This document shows, in pieces, positions 52,435 through 60,909 of a DNA stretch of 64,000 bases (position 1 is its first letter; every line of letters begins with the position of its first letter). The position numbers and the translations under genes were made by a program. Source of the DNA: Saccharospirillum sp039982735 (lineage in GTDB: Bacteria; Pseudomonadota; Gammaproteobacteria; Pseudomonadales; Natronospirillaceae). The notes below the pieces were generated by a model. That model was not told the origin of the DNA and did not search any database. It saw only the letters and a program-made list of their open reading frames with translations. The stretch covers positions 62,001-126,000 of the forward strand of contig NZ_JBDWXV010000007.1 in the NCBI RefSeq assembly GCF_039982735.1. Reading direction: 5' to 3'.

Positions 52435-54036
52435 ATGAAAAAAATACTGGTATTCACGCTACTCTTTCTGACTTTGGGTGCCATCTCCCACTTCGCGAGA
52501 GACATCGACCCGCAATCGGTTAACGACCTTTTGAAACGCTACAAGATCATTGCCAGCAAACCTGATGTCTACTACAGCTACGACCAAATAAGCCGTACCT
52601 ACCCCTGGGGCCTGGTCGCCAAAGCAGATGATGCCTATTTCTTAACCGACCTGGATGGGAACAAACTGAATGAACGGGGGTTCAGGCGTATTCACAGCTT
52701 TGATGAGTACGGGTTGGCGAAAGTAGAAAACAGCGACCGCATGGTGGGCCTCATCAATACCCGTGGCGAATTGATCGCCGATACGCTTTACAACGATATT
52801 GAAGAGTTTGGCGCAGATCAGTTAGCCATCGTCGAACGGCAGGTTCCTTACACCCGCACCCCGTCTGGGAGCGAAAGCCAGCAGATTCACTACAAACACC
52901 GGGAGGGCCTCATCGACACGACCGGCAAGCTGGTGATAGAGCCGGAATATTTCAACCTGACATACCTTGATGAGCAAGCGCTATACCTCATCGATTACTA
53001 CTACTATGGAGAAAAACTGGGGTCGAGAAGAAGCCTGTATTCAGCTACCAAAGGGTGGCTGGAGAATGCAACCTATGACTCTATAGGCCCGTTCAAAGAG
53101 GGCGTTGCTATTGTGACGAAAGACGGTAGAGACGGTCTTATCAATGCCAATGCGGATATTGTGATCCCACCGATATACGACACCATTTTCGAAGCTTCTG
53201 AAGGCTTAATGAGAGTCGACAATGCCGAAGGGCAATCGGCTTTCTTTAACCGGGATGGCGTCTCCGTCATTCCCTTCAGAGACTACCGAATTCCAACACA
53301 CTTCAAGTACGGCGTATCGGTTGTGCTGTCGCCTGAAAGCAACCAAATGCGTCGTCAGTCTGCGCTGATGGACCGCGAAGGGACCCTTCTAACCGACTAT
53401 GTCTTCGGAACTGTTGAACCGTTCACCTACTACGAGGACGTCGATAACGTACTTGCTGTTGCAGGCCCGCACAACAGCCGCTTTAAAGGCTTGATCAATA
53501 CCTATGGAGACTACATTGTCGATCCAAAATACAGTGACATCGAGTACGACAGACGAGGGTATTTCAGAACTAAGACGTACGTCTTCTCAGAAGATCGGTC
53601 GACGCAAACGAAATCTTTTTTCTATTTTACCGACCTGGAAGGCCGGGAATTTGTTGAGCTTGGCCACCAAAACCCAACAGGTCCGAAACCGGATGGCCTG
53701 GGTAGGCTGGGCATACTGGACAACGAACGCAACATCATTGTTGACCCCATCTATGATGACGTAAGACCCGATTTCGACAACACCATAAAGGTACAACAAG
53801 GTCAGCGTTGGGGGGTGATTGACCGGCGCAACGAGACGCTCTTACCCATTGACTATCAGGCCGTTGAGATCATTACGCCCTCCATTGTCTTTGTGAGCCA
53901 AGGCGGGCGTTGGGGCGTTTATGACTTGAGCGCCAGCCGTCTGATTCTGCCGATGGAGTATGACGAACTGGAATACGTTTCGTTAACGCAGATTAAAGGC
54001 AGGAAAAACGATCAGTGGCGTGACCTCGATATTTAG
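52435..54036 (+). CDS. WG-repeat protein with signal peptide
   Basis: 533 residues. N-terminal hydrophobic signal (KKILVFTLLFLTLGAISHF), then about nine WG (KWG) repeats of 50-60 residues. Each has the scheme WGxIDxxGxxxIxPxYDxIxxF, for example PWGLVAKADDAYFLTDLDGN, REGLIDTTGKLVIEPEYF, RDGLINANADIVIPPIYDTI and RWGVIDRRNETLLPIDYQAV. Such proteins are exported or surface-associated binding repeats of unknown ligand. It lies 52 bases after the DUF3592-like pair on the same strand. Confidence 0.88.
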   Translation: MKKILVFTLLFLTLGAISHFARDIDPQSVNDLLKRYKIIASKPDVYYSYDQISRTYPWGLVAKADDAYFLTDLDGNKLNERGFRRIHSFDEYGLAKVENSDRMVGLINTRGELIADTLYNDIEEFGADQLAIVERQVPYTRTPSGSESQQIHYKHREGLIDTTGKLVIEPEYFNLTYLDEQALYLIDYYYYGEKLGSRRSLYSATKGWLENATYDSIGPFKEGVAIVTKDGRDGLINANADIVIPPIYDTIFEASEGLMRVDNAEGQSAFFNRDGVSVIPFRDYRIPTHFKYGVSVVLSPESNQMRRQSALMDREGTLLTDYVFGTVEPFTYYEDVDNVLAVAGPHNSRFKGLINTYGDYIVDPKYSDIEYDRRGYFRTKTYVFSEDRSTQTKSFFYFTDLEGREFVELGHQNPTGPKPDGLGRLGILDNERNIIVDPIYDDVRPDFDNTIKVQQGQRWGVIDRRNETLLPIDYQAVEIITPSIVFVSQGGRWGVYDLSASRLILPMEYDELEYVSLTQIKGRKNDQWRDLDI

Positions 54037-54261
54037 AGACATTCAGGCATCACCTGTTCGATAACAACACGTCATTTCCATCAGACGACTTGGGCTGGTA
54101 TTCAACCGCCGGCATCACAGGCTGCGCCGTAACGTAAGGCATTAGGTGTTGCTCCAGCCTACAGGCGCGGCGGTGGCTTTCATGTCGCACAGACCACTCT
54201 AGATCGTCTTGCTAGCGGGACGGTCAGTTTCAAAAGGCGCAGTTCCCGTGATAGTTCCGGG

Positions 54262-54275
54262 TTGATCTGCGTCAA
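54262..54275 (+). promoter_or_regulatory. FNR/Anr box of the DUF6455-like gene
   Basis: TTGATCTGCGTCAA matches TTGAT-N4-ATCAA at nine of ten positions. AATACT (54298-54303) is a plausible -10, giving a start near 54310. The box centre (54268.5) is then 41.5 bases upstream, the spacing of class II FNR-activated promoters. The gene is thus expected to be induced when oxygen is low. Confidence 0.63.
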
Positions 54276-54332
54276 CACGCCCGGCCTTTAGGGAATCAAT
54301 ACTGTCGGCACCCTTACTTGGAGGCTGCCGAC

Positions 54333-54764
54333 ATGCCCGCAACAACTCAGCACTTGACCACAAAACCCACCTGGCTCAACCGCCTCATCGGTCGCTTCTA
54401 CCGTGCCAACATGAGCCGGACCGTTACTCAGATGAGAATTGAGGCTAACACTCACTATCAGGCACTTATCAACGATCTCGATACCCCCCTGGATGAGACT
54501 TTCGAGTCGCTGGTGGCGGAATCGTTCAAACGACCCGAGTGGGTTGGCTTTCGCCCGTCTCATGTGCTGTTCCCCCGAATGAAAGAAAAACTGGGAGGCC
54601 ACAAAGCCGCCTTTTCAGACAATGAACTTAGGGTGATGGGAAAGCAGTGCGACCAGTGTCACAACACCAGCCAGTGCTGGCTTGCGTTAAGAGCCAATGC
54701 CAATACGGCTGACTGCGAGCGTATTTGCCCCAATTCAGAGGCGTTGATAGCAAAAGCGTCATAA
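54333..54764 (+). CDS. DUF6455-like cysteine-motif protein
   Basis: 143 residues. The C-terminal third has NELRVMGKQCDQCHNTSQCWLALRANANTADCERICPNSEAL, the C-x-x-C...C...C-x-x-x-C-P pattern of DUF6455. This family is small, oxygen-linked and of unknown function, common in proteobacteria. The N-terminal part is helical without membrane segments. ATG 54333 has GGAGG nine bases upstream. Control by an FNR/Anr box is predicted. Confidence 0.8.
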   Translation: MPATTQHLTTKPTWLNRLIGRFYRANMSRTVTQMRIEANTHYQALINDLDTPLDETFESLVAESFKRPEWVGFRPSHVLFPRMKEKLGGHKAAFSDNELRVMGKQCDQCHNTSQCWLALRANANTADCERICPNSEALIAKAS

Positions 54765-54920
54765 ACACCGATACTTCCGCTTAGTGTGCCCTGTCCAATG
54801 CGTGTTTTGGACCGTTATACCCATTGCTGAGCGTCTCGACAGTACCGCATCAACCAGCGACCGAAGACTCCCACCCAAAACCGACGTATCAGCAATCATC
54901 CTCTTTACAGAGATACCTCG

Positions 54921-54958
54921 CTCCTATTAATATCCATCCAGTTGGTTATTAATAGGAG
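54921..54958. promoter_or_regulatory. 12-bp perfect inverted repeat over the tetR ribosome binding site
   Basis: CTCCTATTAATA (54921-54932) and TATTAATAGGAG (54947-54958) are exact inverted copies separated by 14 bases. The right arm includes AGGAG, the ribosome binding site of the TetR gene starting at 54967. It can act as operator (TATTAATA is itself palindromic, giving two half-sites) or, in RNA, as a hairpin hiding the ribosome binding site. Confidence 0.65.
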
Positions 54959-54966
54959 CGTACTTG

Positions 54967-55542
54967 ATGGCACGGACACGCAGTATCGACCAGGAGACCA
55001 TTCTGGATGCCGCCGAAGCGGTAGTCGCCCGGGATGGCGCCACCCGCCTCACTCTAGACGCAGTAGCCACGCAGGCTGGTGTCAGTAAAGCCTCGGTGAT
55101 CTACGACTACAAAACCAAGCAGGCATTGATTGCCGCCGTCGTGCGTCGTGCGACCCTGCGTGACAATGCGTTTAATCAAAGCCGCATAGACGCATTGGGA
55201 GCCGCAGATAGTCCAACCATTCGTGGGCGCATTGACGCCGCCAGCCAGCCCTTTCCTGAGGAGTTCAGCGCCGTCGCGTTGCAACTGTGCGCCGCTTTGG
55301 CCCAAGACCAGACCTTGCGCGGCATCATTCAAGCCAACCAACAACAGACGCTGACCTCCGTTCTCGACACCGCCAGTAACCCTCGCGGCGCTCGCCTGGC
55401 GTATTTGGCACTGGAAGGCCTAAAGCTGCTGGAATCGCTCGATTACCTGCACTGGCCGGAAGACGACCGGCGCGCCATTCTCGACGACATTGCCTGGCTT
55501 GTTGACACCCAGCCAGGCAAGCCGCCGCTAAATCGCTCATAA
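54967..55542 (+). CDS. TetR family regulator
   Basis: 191 residues: N-terminal helix-turn-helix (LTLDAVATQAGVSKASVIYDY, about residues 29-49) and a ligand domain of TetR_C_33-like composition (GARLAYLALEGLKLLESL). ATG 54967 is chosen over TTG 54964 on ribosome binding site spacing. Followed after 21 bases by the reductase gene, so it likely regulates both, through the inverted repeat in front of it. Confidence 0.91.
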   Translation: MARTRSIDQETILDAAEAVVARDGATRLTLDAVATQAGVSKASVIYDYKTKQALIAAVVRRATLRDNAFNQSRIDALGAADSPTIRGRIDAASQPFPEEFSAVALQLCAALAQDQTLRGIIQANQQQTLTSVLDTASNPRGARLAYLALEGLKLLESLDYLHWPEDDRRAILDDIAWLVDTQPGKPPLNRS

Positions 55543-55563
55543 CCATTGCTCGAGGATCGAACA

Positions 55564-56544
55564 TTGACGACAACGCACTATTTCTTAACGGGTGGCAGTG
55601 GTTACATCGGCCGCAATCTGATTCGGTTTCTCACCGAACAAGGTCACAGCGTCGTTGCTCTGGCGCGCAGCAACGACTCGGCGGCGCGTGTCGAAGCGTT
55701 GGGTGCCCGAGCTTTTCGGGCGGATCTGCTCGACACTGATTTGGCCGATGGTATGGTCGGCTGCCAGGTGGTTATCCATGCCGCCGCTGATACAGATCAC
55801 GACAATCGGTCGGTTTCGCAGTATCGAACCAATGTAGAGGGCACGTTCAATGTTTTGAACAGTGCGCGCCAGGCGGGTATTAAAAAAGCGCTCTACCTCA
55901 GCACTGAATCCGTGCTGTTAAATGGCAGTCCGTTGCGGCAAGTGGCTGAAGACCACCCGCTTCCAAAACTCGCCATAGGCGAGTACAGCCGCAGCAAAGC
56001 GGCCGCAGAACAGGTTGCCCGGGACTGTGCCGACGATGAGTTTCACGTCGTGATAGTACGACCAAGGTTTGTATGGGGACGCGATGATACGACAGCGCTA
56101 CCGCACCTGGTCGACGCCGCAAAATCGGGGCAGTTGGCCTGGATTAACGGCGGCATGTACTTAACCTCGACCACGCATATTCTCAACCTCTGTACCGGCA
56201 TTAGCCTGGCGCTCGAGCACGGCAAAAACGGTGACATCTACTTCATTACCGACGATGAACCCATTGAGTTTCGGCAGTTTGCCACGTCACTGCTCGCCAC
56301 CCAGGGCGTTTCCGCACCGGATAAGTCCGTACCCTTGTGGCTGCTGAAAACACTGGCCTGGAGCGGCGATGTGGCTAACCGGATCAGTGGTGGCGCTCTG
56401 CGTGGCCCGGTAACACGTCAATCCCTGGCTACCTCTGCCGTCGAAGTCACTCTCGATATCACCAAGGCAAAAGAAAAACTGGGCTATCAACCCATCATCA
56501 GCCGGGCCGCTGGCTTGGCCGAACTGGAGCGCAATGGCTGGTGA
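55564..56544 (+). CDS. NAD(P)-dependent extended SDR oxidoreductase
   Basis: 326 residues: Rossmann start YFLTGGSGYIGRNLIRFLTEQGH, the VIHAAADTDHDNR strand, the STESVLLN catalytic Ser/Thr region and EYSRSKAAAEQVAR with the YxxxK motif. This is an extended SDR like dihydroflavonol-4-reductase or 3-beta-HSD homologues. TTG 55564 follows GAGGA by seven bases. The operon partner is the TetR gene directly upstream. Substrate unknown. Confidence 0.9.
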   Translation: MTTTHYFLTGGSGYIGRNLIRFLTEQGHSVVALARSNDSAARVEALGARAFRADLLDTDLADGMVGCQVVIHAAADTDHDNRSVSQYRTNVEGTFNVLNSARQAGIKKALYLSTESVLLNGSPLRQVAEDHPLPKLAIGEYSRSKAAAEQVARDCADDEFHVVIVRPRFVWGRDDTTALPHLVDAAKSGQLAWINGGMYLTSTTHILNLCTGISLALEHGKNGDIYFITDDEPIEFRQFATSLLATQGVSAPDKSVPLWLLKTLAWSGDVANRISGGALRGPVTRQSLATSAVEVTLDITKAKEKLGYQPIISRAAGLAELERNGW

Positions 56545-56795
56545 CGGTGCGTGTTGAGATGACCGAACAGCATCAATTGGTTGCCCGCCAAGCCCTATCC
56601 CGCGCCTGATTCACGGGCACGTCAAACCCATCACCCTGACGGGCGGCAACAAACCGTGCGGGGTCTATCGTGGCGTCAGCCAGGGCAGCGGCCCTCTCAC
56701 CAACCACCATACGTTAAAGGTACAGGGTGCATTCGGGCATTGATCAGTCTGCTCCCTTCATACCGACTGGTTAAGCACGCTCTCGCATCCTCAGA

Positions 56796-57170
56796 TCACA
56801 CATGTTGGTCAATCAGTATCGGATTCCCGTCCGGGTCTTCCAGTGTTATGTGCGCTGGCCCCGTTGTGGACTCATCCGCCTCTTCAATCAGCACGATACC
56901 CTTAGCTTTCAATGCACGCTGAATATCACGCACATCCGGTGCGCCCTCGACGGCCTCGGCGTTGCTGTTCCATTTTGGGTTGAACGTCAGAATGTTCTTG
57001 TCAAACATCCCCTGGAACAGACCCACCAGACACTCACCGCTTTTCATGATCAGATAGTTGTGTTCGATGTCGCCACCAAATTGAGTAAAACCCAGCTCTT
57101 CGTAGAAATCACGCGAAGCGTGAATGTCTTTTACCGTCAGGCTAATTGAGAAAGCACCCATATTCATCAT
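56796..57170 (-). CDS. VOC family protein
   Basis: 124 residues with the glyoxalase/bleomycin-resistance fold in two beta-alpha-beta-beta-beta halves: GAFSISLTVKDIHASRDFYEELGFTQFGG in the first and AHITLEDPDGNPILIDQHV in the second. Metal ligands are partly altered, so catalytic activity is uncertain. AAGGAG lies five bases before ATG 57170. Confidence 0.9.
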   Translation of the reverse strand: MMNMGAFSISLTVKDIHASRDFYEELGFTQFGGDIEHNYLIMKSGECLVGLFQGMFDKNILTFNPKWNSNAEAVEGAPDVRDIQRALKAKGIVLIEEADESTTGPAHITLEDPDGNPILIDQHV

Positions 57171-57438
57171 CAATACTCCTTGTTCAGTTGGTCCGTTGAA
57201 CGGTTTCTGTCGGCTCCGTGAGCACCAGTGGCCGGGTGCACCACTGGGACAACTACCCCACTCTCATTGCGCTGACCACCCACCCAGGTATGTGATAAAC
57301 ACCAACCAGGCTGGCAGGCCTTAATCTGCTGAACCTACAGCTGGCGATGGTCTATCCCGCTCGCTGTCTAGTGATTGTGACCAAATTGCCAGTATAGTGC
57401 GTACCCTCATTAAATCACTCTGAATACGGACACTCGCA

Positions 57439-58305
57439 TTGCTGGACCTGTCTGACCTAAATTTGCCTTCTAGTTCAGGCGTATATCGCTTTTACAACAG
57501 GCAGGGCTCTCTACTCTATGTCGGCAAGAGCATCCACATTGCTCAGCGGGTGCAAAGCCACTATCGGGGTCGCCATACAGATGCCAAGGAAGCCCGGCTA
57601 GTCAGTCAGACAGCGCATATTGACTGGACACTGACGGCCGGAGAAATCGGCGCGTTGTTGTTGGAAAACCAACAGATCAAGACACTGCTGCCGCTCTACA
57701 ACCGGCGCCAGCGAAAAACTCGCCAGCTCTGGACGCTCAGCCCAACCATCGAACCCGGCAGCGAGCGAGTTCAGCTCGTCGCTCGGGCAGTGAGTACCGA
57801 ACAGGCCCACAACAAACTCTATGGGCTGTTTAGCAGCAAAGCGTCCGCGAGCAAACACTTGAGAACGCTGATCCAGCAGTTCACCCTGTGTGAGCGTGTT
57901 TTGGGTCTCGAACGGGGCAATGGACGATGTTTTGGTCACCAACTAGGACGCTGCCGGGGGGCTTGCTGTGGAGAAGAACCACTGGCACAACACAACCAGC
58001 GGCTCTACCGAGCGTTGGCGAGCCGTCAACTAAAGGCCTGGGGGTGGCCTGGCCCCATCGTCCTTGAGGAGCCCGATCTAAAGCAGCCATCCCGCTCCGA
58101 CTGGCACCTGGTTTGGAATTGGGCGTACCTTGGAACCGCGCCCGACATTCCTGAGCTGGCACACCTTGAACATCAGAGCCGCCCAGACTCGTTCGACCGG
58201 GATGCTTACTTCATTCTGCAAAAAGCACTGAACACACCGGGCCTGACAACCTACCTGTGGCAAAACCAACAGCTTGCGCCATTGCCAGCGACTGCGCTGC
58301 GGTAA
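57439..58305 (+). CDS. cho: UvrC-homologous endonuclease Cho
   Basis: 288 residues. N-terminal GIY-YIG domain with GVYRFYNRQGSLLYVGKS, IDWTLTAGEIGALLLENQQIKTLLPLYN and the Arg/Glu pattern of UvrC. It is followed by the Cho-specific C-terminal part with the cysteine cluster CFGHQLGRCRGACCG. Cho makes the 3' incision at lesions UvrC handles poorly. It has no RNase H-like 5'-incision domain or HhH motifs. The start is a TTG at 57439. No canonical LexA box was seen upstream although cho is SOS-controlled in E. coli. Confidence 0.93.
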   Translation: MLDLSDLNLPSSSGVYRFYNRQGSLLYVGKSIHIAQRVQSHYRGRHTDAKEARLVSQTAHIDWTLTAGEIGALLLENQQIKTLLPLYNRRQRKTRQLWTLSPTIEPGSERVQLVARAVSTEQAHNKLYGLFSSKASASKHLRTLIQQFTLCERVLGLERGNGRCFGHQLGRCRGACCGEEPLAQHNQRLYRALASRQLKAWGWPGPIVLEEPDLKQPSRSDWHLVWNWAYLGTAPDIPELAHLEHQSRPDSFDRDAYFILQKALNTPGLTTYLWQNQQLAPLPATALR

Positions 58306-58371
58306 AGTCACCCACTGGCATTGTATTACGTGAAATCAAGCCTATATTAGTACGCGTTCAGGGTTAAGGTT

Positions 58372-58671
58372 ATGCATGTGAAACGGTTCCTGCCACTTAC
58401 AGTCTTTGCCATTGCGCTGCTTCTAGGCGGCCTGGGGAATTCGCTTGCCAACACCGAGTTGGGCTCCCTGGCACAGCTGTGCAATGCGTCAGACACTGTC
58501 CAGGAGCTTGTTGCCGCCGATTCGGATGCACCCGACGACGGCTTTCGCTCTGAATACCTGATCGAGGAAATTGACCCACCTTTGCTTGGGGTGGCTTCCT
58601 CTAACGTCCCCCTCCGTGGCTTCCACCACAGTGACCCCTACCGCATACGGGCACCTCCCTTCCGATCGTAA
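58372..58671 (+). CDS. Small exported protein
   Basis: 99 residues. Signal peptide with core LTVFAIALLLGGLG and cleavage likely after LAN (about residue 27), leaving about 70 acidic then Pro/Arg-rich residues. No family recognised. AAGG precedes ATG 58372. A single cysteine may matter for function, but little can be said. Confidence 0.5.
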   Translation: MHVKRFLPLTVFAIALLLGGLGNSLANTELGSLAQLCNASDTVQELVAADSDAPDDGFRSEYLIEEIDPPLLGVASSNVPLRGFHHSDPYRIRAPPFRS

Positions 58672-58775
58672 TGACCTGTACAAGGCCCGGGCACATTGTC
58701 CAGGCCAACGTTAACGCGCAGCTCACACAGCGTTGAGCCGCACAAGGTATTACTATCGAATTGAAGGAATGGTCA

Positions 58776-59339
58776 ATGAGATCCCTTGCACTGTATAACA
58801 CCGAGTCCATCGACAGATTGGTGTGGCCGGAAGAACAGAGTTCTATCACCGGAAGAACACCCGCACTCAGTATCCTGACAGATTTCCGTCAGCATCAGCC
58901 ACACGTGATTGATGCCGGAGTCAAAGCGCTGGAGCTGGAGAATTTAATGAAACGTTCTCACGTAAAAATGAAGCTGGTGCTCGACAAAGACCAGAGGTTC
59001 ATCGGCATCGTGAGCCTTTACGACCTGTCGGAAGAGAATATTCTTAAAAAAGTCAGCAAGCACACGGCCCGTGATGAGCTGTTAGCGACTGATTTCATGC
59101 ACCGGAGAGCGTCCCTAAAGTGTTTTGACTATCATGAACTCGCTCGGGCAACCATTGAAGATGTGCTGGAAACTCAAAAGCACAATCACCAGCAGCACTG
59201 CCTGGTAATAGACAGACTGACCCATGAGATTCGAGGGTTGATATCGGCTAGAGACGTTGCCAGGCTCATCAATCGATCGGTTGATATCGAAAGGCATATC
59301 TCGTTCGAAACCCTGTTCGAAGAGCTCGCCGCCAGGTAA
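58776..59339 (+). CDS. CBS-domain protein
   Basis: 187 residues containing two CBS motifs: VKMKLVLDKDQRFIGIVSLYDLSEENIL (about residues 70-97) and HCLVIDRLTHEIRGLISARDVARLINR (about 148-174). A Bateman module of this kind binds adenosine nucleotides and usually regulates a partner; nothing beyond the module is present. ATG 58776 has AAGGA upstream; a TTG further left is rejected. Confidence 0.88.
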   Translation: MRSLALYNTESIDRLVWPEEQSSITGRTPALSILTDFRQHQPHVIDAGVKALELENLMKRSHVKMKLVLDKDQRFIGIVSLYDLSEENILKKVSKHTARDELLATDFMHRRASLKCFDYHELARATIEDVLETQKHNHQQHCLVIDRLTHEIRGLISARDVARLINRSVDIERHISFETLFEELAAR

Positions 59340-59569
59340 AGCAGTGCACCACTGGGTTGGCCATCCATGATTTTCAGCTCCGCTGGCGAAGACGATCAGG
59401 TGGTCAACCCGAATTCACGTCGGCTCCCTTTGCAATACCAGACGTCGGCAGGTGAGCTGATTGTCACCAAAGCCGACTTTGCCTCACTTTCCCGGCCCGC
59501 CTAACTGCGATAGGCCAATTTTTGGGCTAAGCCTGCGCACCTGGCGCGTTCGGCAATCTCCGGTGCGAC

Positions 59570-60073
59570 TTAAAACCCTTTCTTTACGATGTTCCGAATC
59601 CGTGCCTTTACGGACGGCGCTTCATCACGCATCGCCATGTCGAAATATTGCCGGGTTTCGTGCAGATATTCCGAATGCTGTCTGCTGAGTTCATAAAACC
59701 CATTGTAAGACCAAGCTCTCACAAATTTATTGTGATCAGTAAGCGTGAGTCTCAAAAAATCATATACAGAAGCCTTCTGTGCATCATTGATAGACAAAAA
59801 GGGAAGGCATTGCAGCACATGTAACTTGGCCTCCCAGTGGCTCAATTGATGGAGTGACGCATATACCGTTGATATCTGATCTGGATTCAACGCATGCCCG
59901 GCTTCAAGCCAGGCCTTCAACAACCATGTGGCTCCCTTCTCACACGCGTCGGTAAACGCCAGAACAATGAGAGTGTCAGCAAAGTGGTTGTCTGCACTGT
60001 GTGCGTCATAGATCGCCCTGATGTCGGCAGCTGACTTGCCATCCCAGGATTCGACCTTGTGTTCGATGCCCAT
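59570..60073 (-). CDS. Helical repeat-like hypothetical protein
   Basis: 167 residues from ATG 60073 (GGGGGG upstream), with alternating helices of HEAT/ARM style (HLLTLSL-type pairs such as QLSHWEAKLHVLQCLPFL, FLRLTLTDHNKFVRAWSYNGFYELS and SVKARIRNIVKKGF). No named family recognised. It shares strand with the methyltransferase upstream, 151 bases away. The earlier part of the open frame (to 60148) lacks a ribosome binding site and is left out. Confidence 0.72.
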   Translation of the reverse strand: MGIEHKVESWDGKSAADIRAIYDAHSADNHFADTLIVLAFTDACEKGATWLLKAWLEAGHALNPDQISTVYASLHQLSHWEAKLHVLQCLPFLSINDAQKASVYDFLRLTLTDHNKFVRAWSYNGFYELSRQHSEYLHETRQYFDMAMRDEAPSVKARIRNIVKKGF

Positions 60074-60224
60074 AAGCCCCCCAGTAAAGGTGCTAACGTC
60101 AAACAAGTATGAACTTACTCTGAGTGAGTTACCGGCCAACCAACTCAACAGATATCTGTCTGCGTTTTACGGGTCGATCATCGGGCTGTTTAACCAAGAA
60201 ACGCGAGGCAGAAGCGTTCATTTG

Positions 60225-60797
60225 CTATGCTTTTGACCTTAACGTCGCAATCACGAATAAGGAGTCATCTTTTTCAAACTCCTGGTAACTCAACGTTGTT
60301 ACCACTTCAAAATTTTCCGAAATAATGCCCAAAAGGACTTCTTTACGGTAATAGGTAAATAGCAAGCCCTCCATAACCTGATCTTCTTCGCCCATCCAGA
60401 ACGAATGTGCAATCATTCCATCAGACGATAATAGACTTGCTTGTGCGGATAGCGATGATGAAAGTTCATCCTTGGTTAAATGATGCAGTACCTTGTTTGA
60501 ATAAATACAGTCAAATTTTTCATTGATACCAATATTTCTTGCATCTATTTTAATAAAATTAATATCAGGGTATTTTTCTTTGCAGCGCCCTAAAAACTCA
60601 TCAGAGAAATCTGAGCCCGTAACTTGATAGTGCTTTTTTAAGAATGGAATATCGAAACCCGGACCAGTACCGAGTTCAAGAACGGACTGTCCTTCCTTGA
60701 GGGTCTTTATTAACAGTTCGTAGATGTTACTACCATCGTAGTCTTTACACATCTCGATGTACTTATCTACAGTCTCTTTGTCTTCATAGAAACTCAT
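60225..60797 (-). CDS. Class I SAM-dependent methyltransferase
   Basis: 190 residues with motif I VLELGTGPGFDIPFL, acidic motif II region GSDFSDEFLG, motif post-I FIKIDARNIG and motif IV DCIYSNKVLHHL. Substrate unknown (small-molecule methylation likely). The gene is strikingly AT-rich and lysine/isoleucine-rich compared with neighbours, which suggests recent transfer. Single gene, no partner. Confidence 0.88.
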   Translation of the reverse strand: MSFYEDKETVDKYIEMCKDYDGSNIYELLIKTLKEGQSVLELGTGPGFDIPFLKKHYQVTGSDFSDEFLGRCKEKYPDINFIKIDARNIGINEKFDCIYSNKVLHHLTKDELSSSLSAQASLLSSDGMIAHSFWMGEEDQVMEGLLFTYYRKEVLLGIISENFEVVTTLSYQEFEKDDSLFVIATLRSKA

Positions 60798-60909
60798 AAA
60801 AGTCCTCCTCTGCGCACAGCCTAACGCTAGCCATCACGGTCATCTAATACTGGGCCAAACGGAGGTTTTGGCACCGCTGCCCGGCCTGGTTATTCAGCCC
60901 GGGCCAACT

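Noticed and set aside
57300..57438. LexA box in front of cho
   Set aside because: CTGT occurs near 57364 but the matching ACAG at the right spacing is missing.
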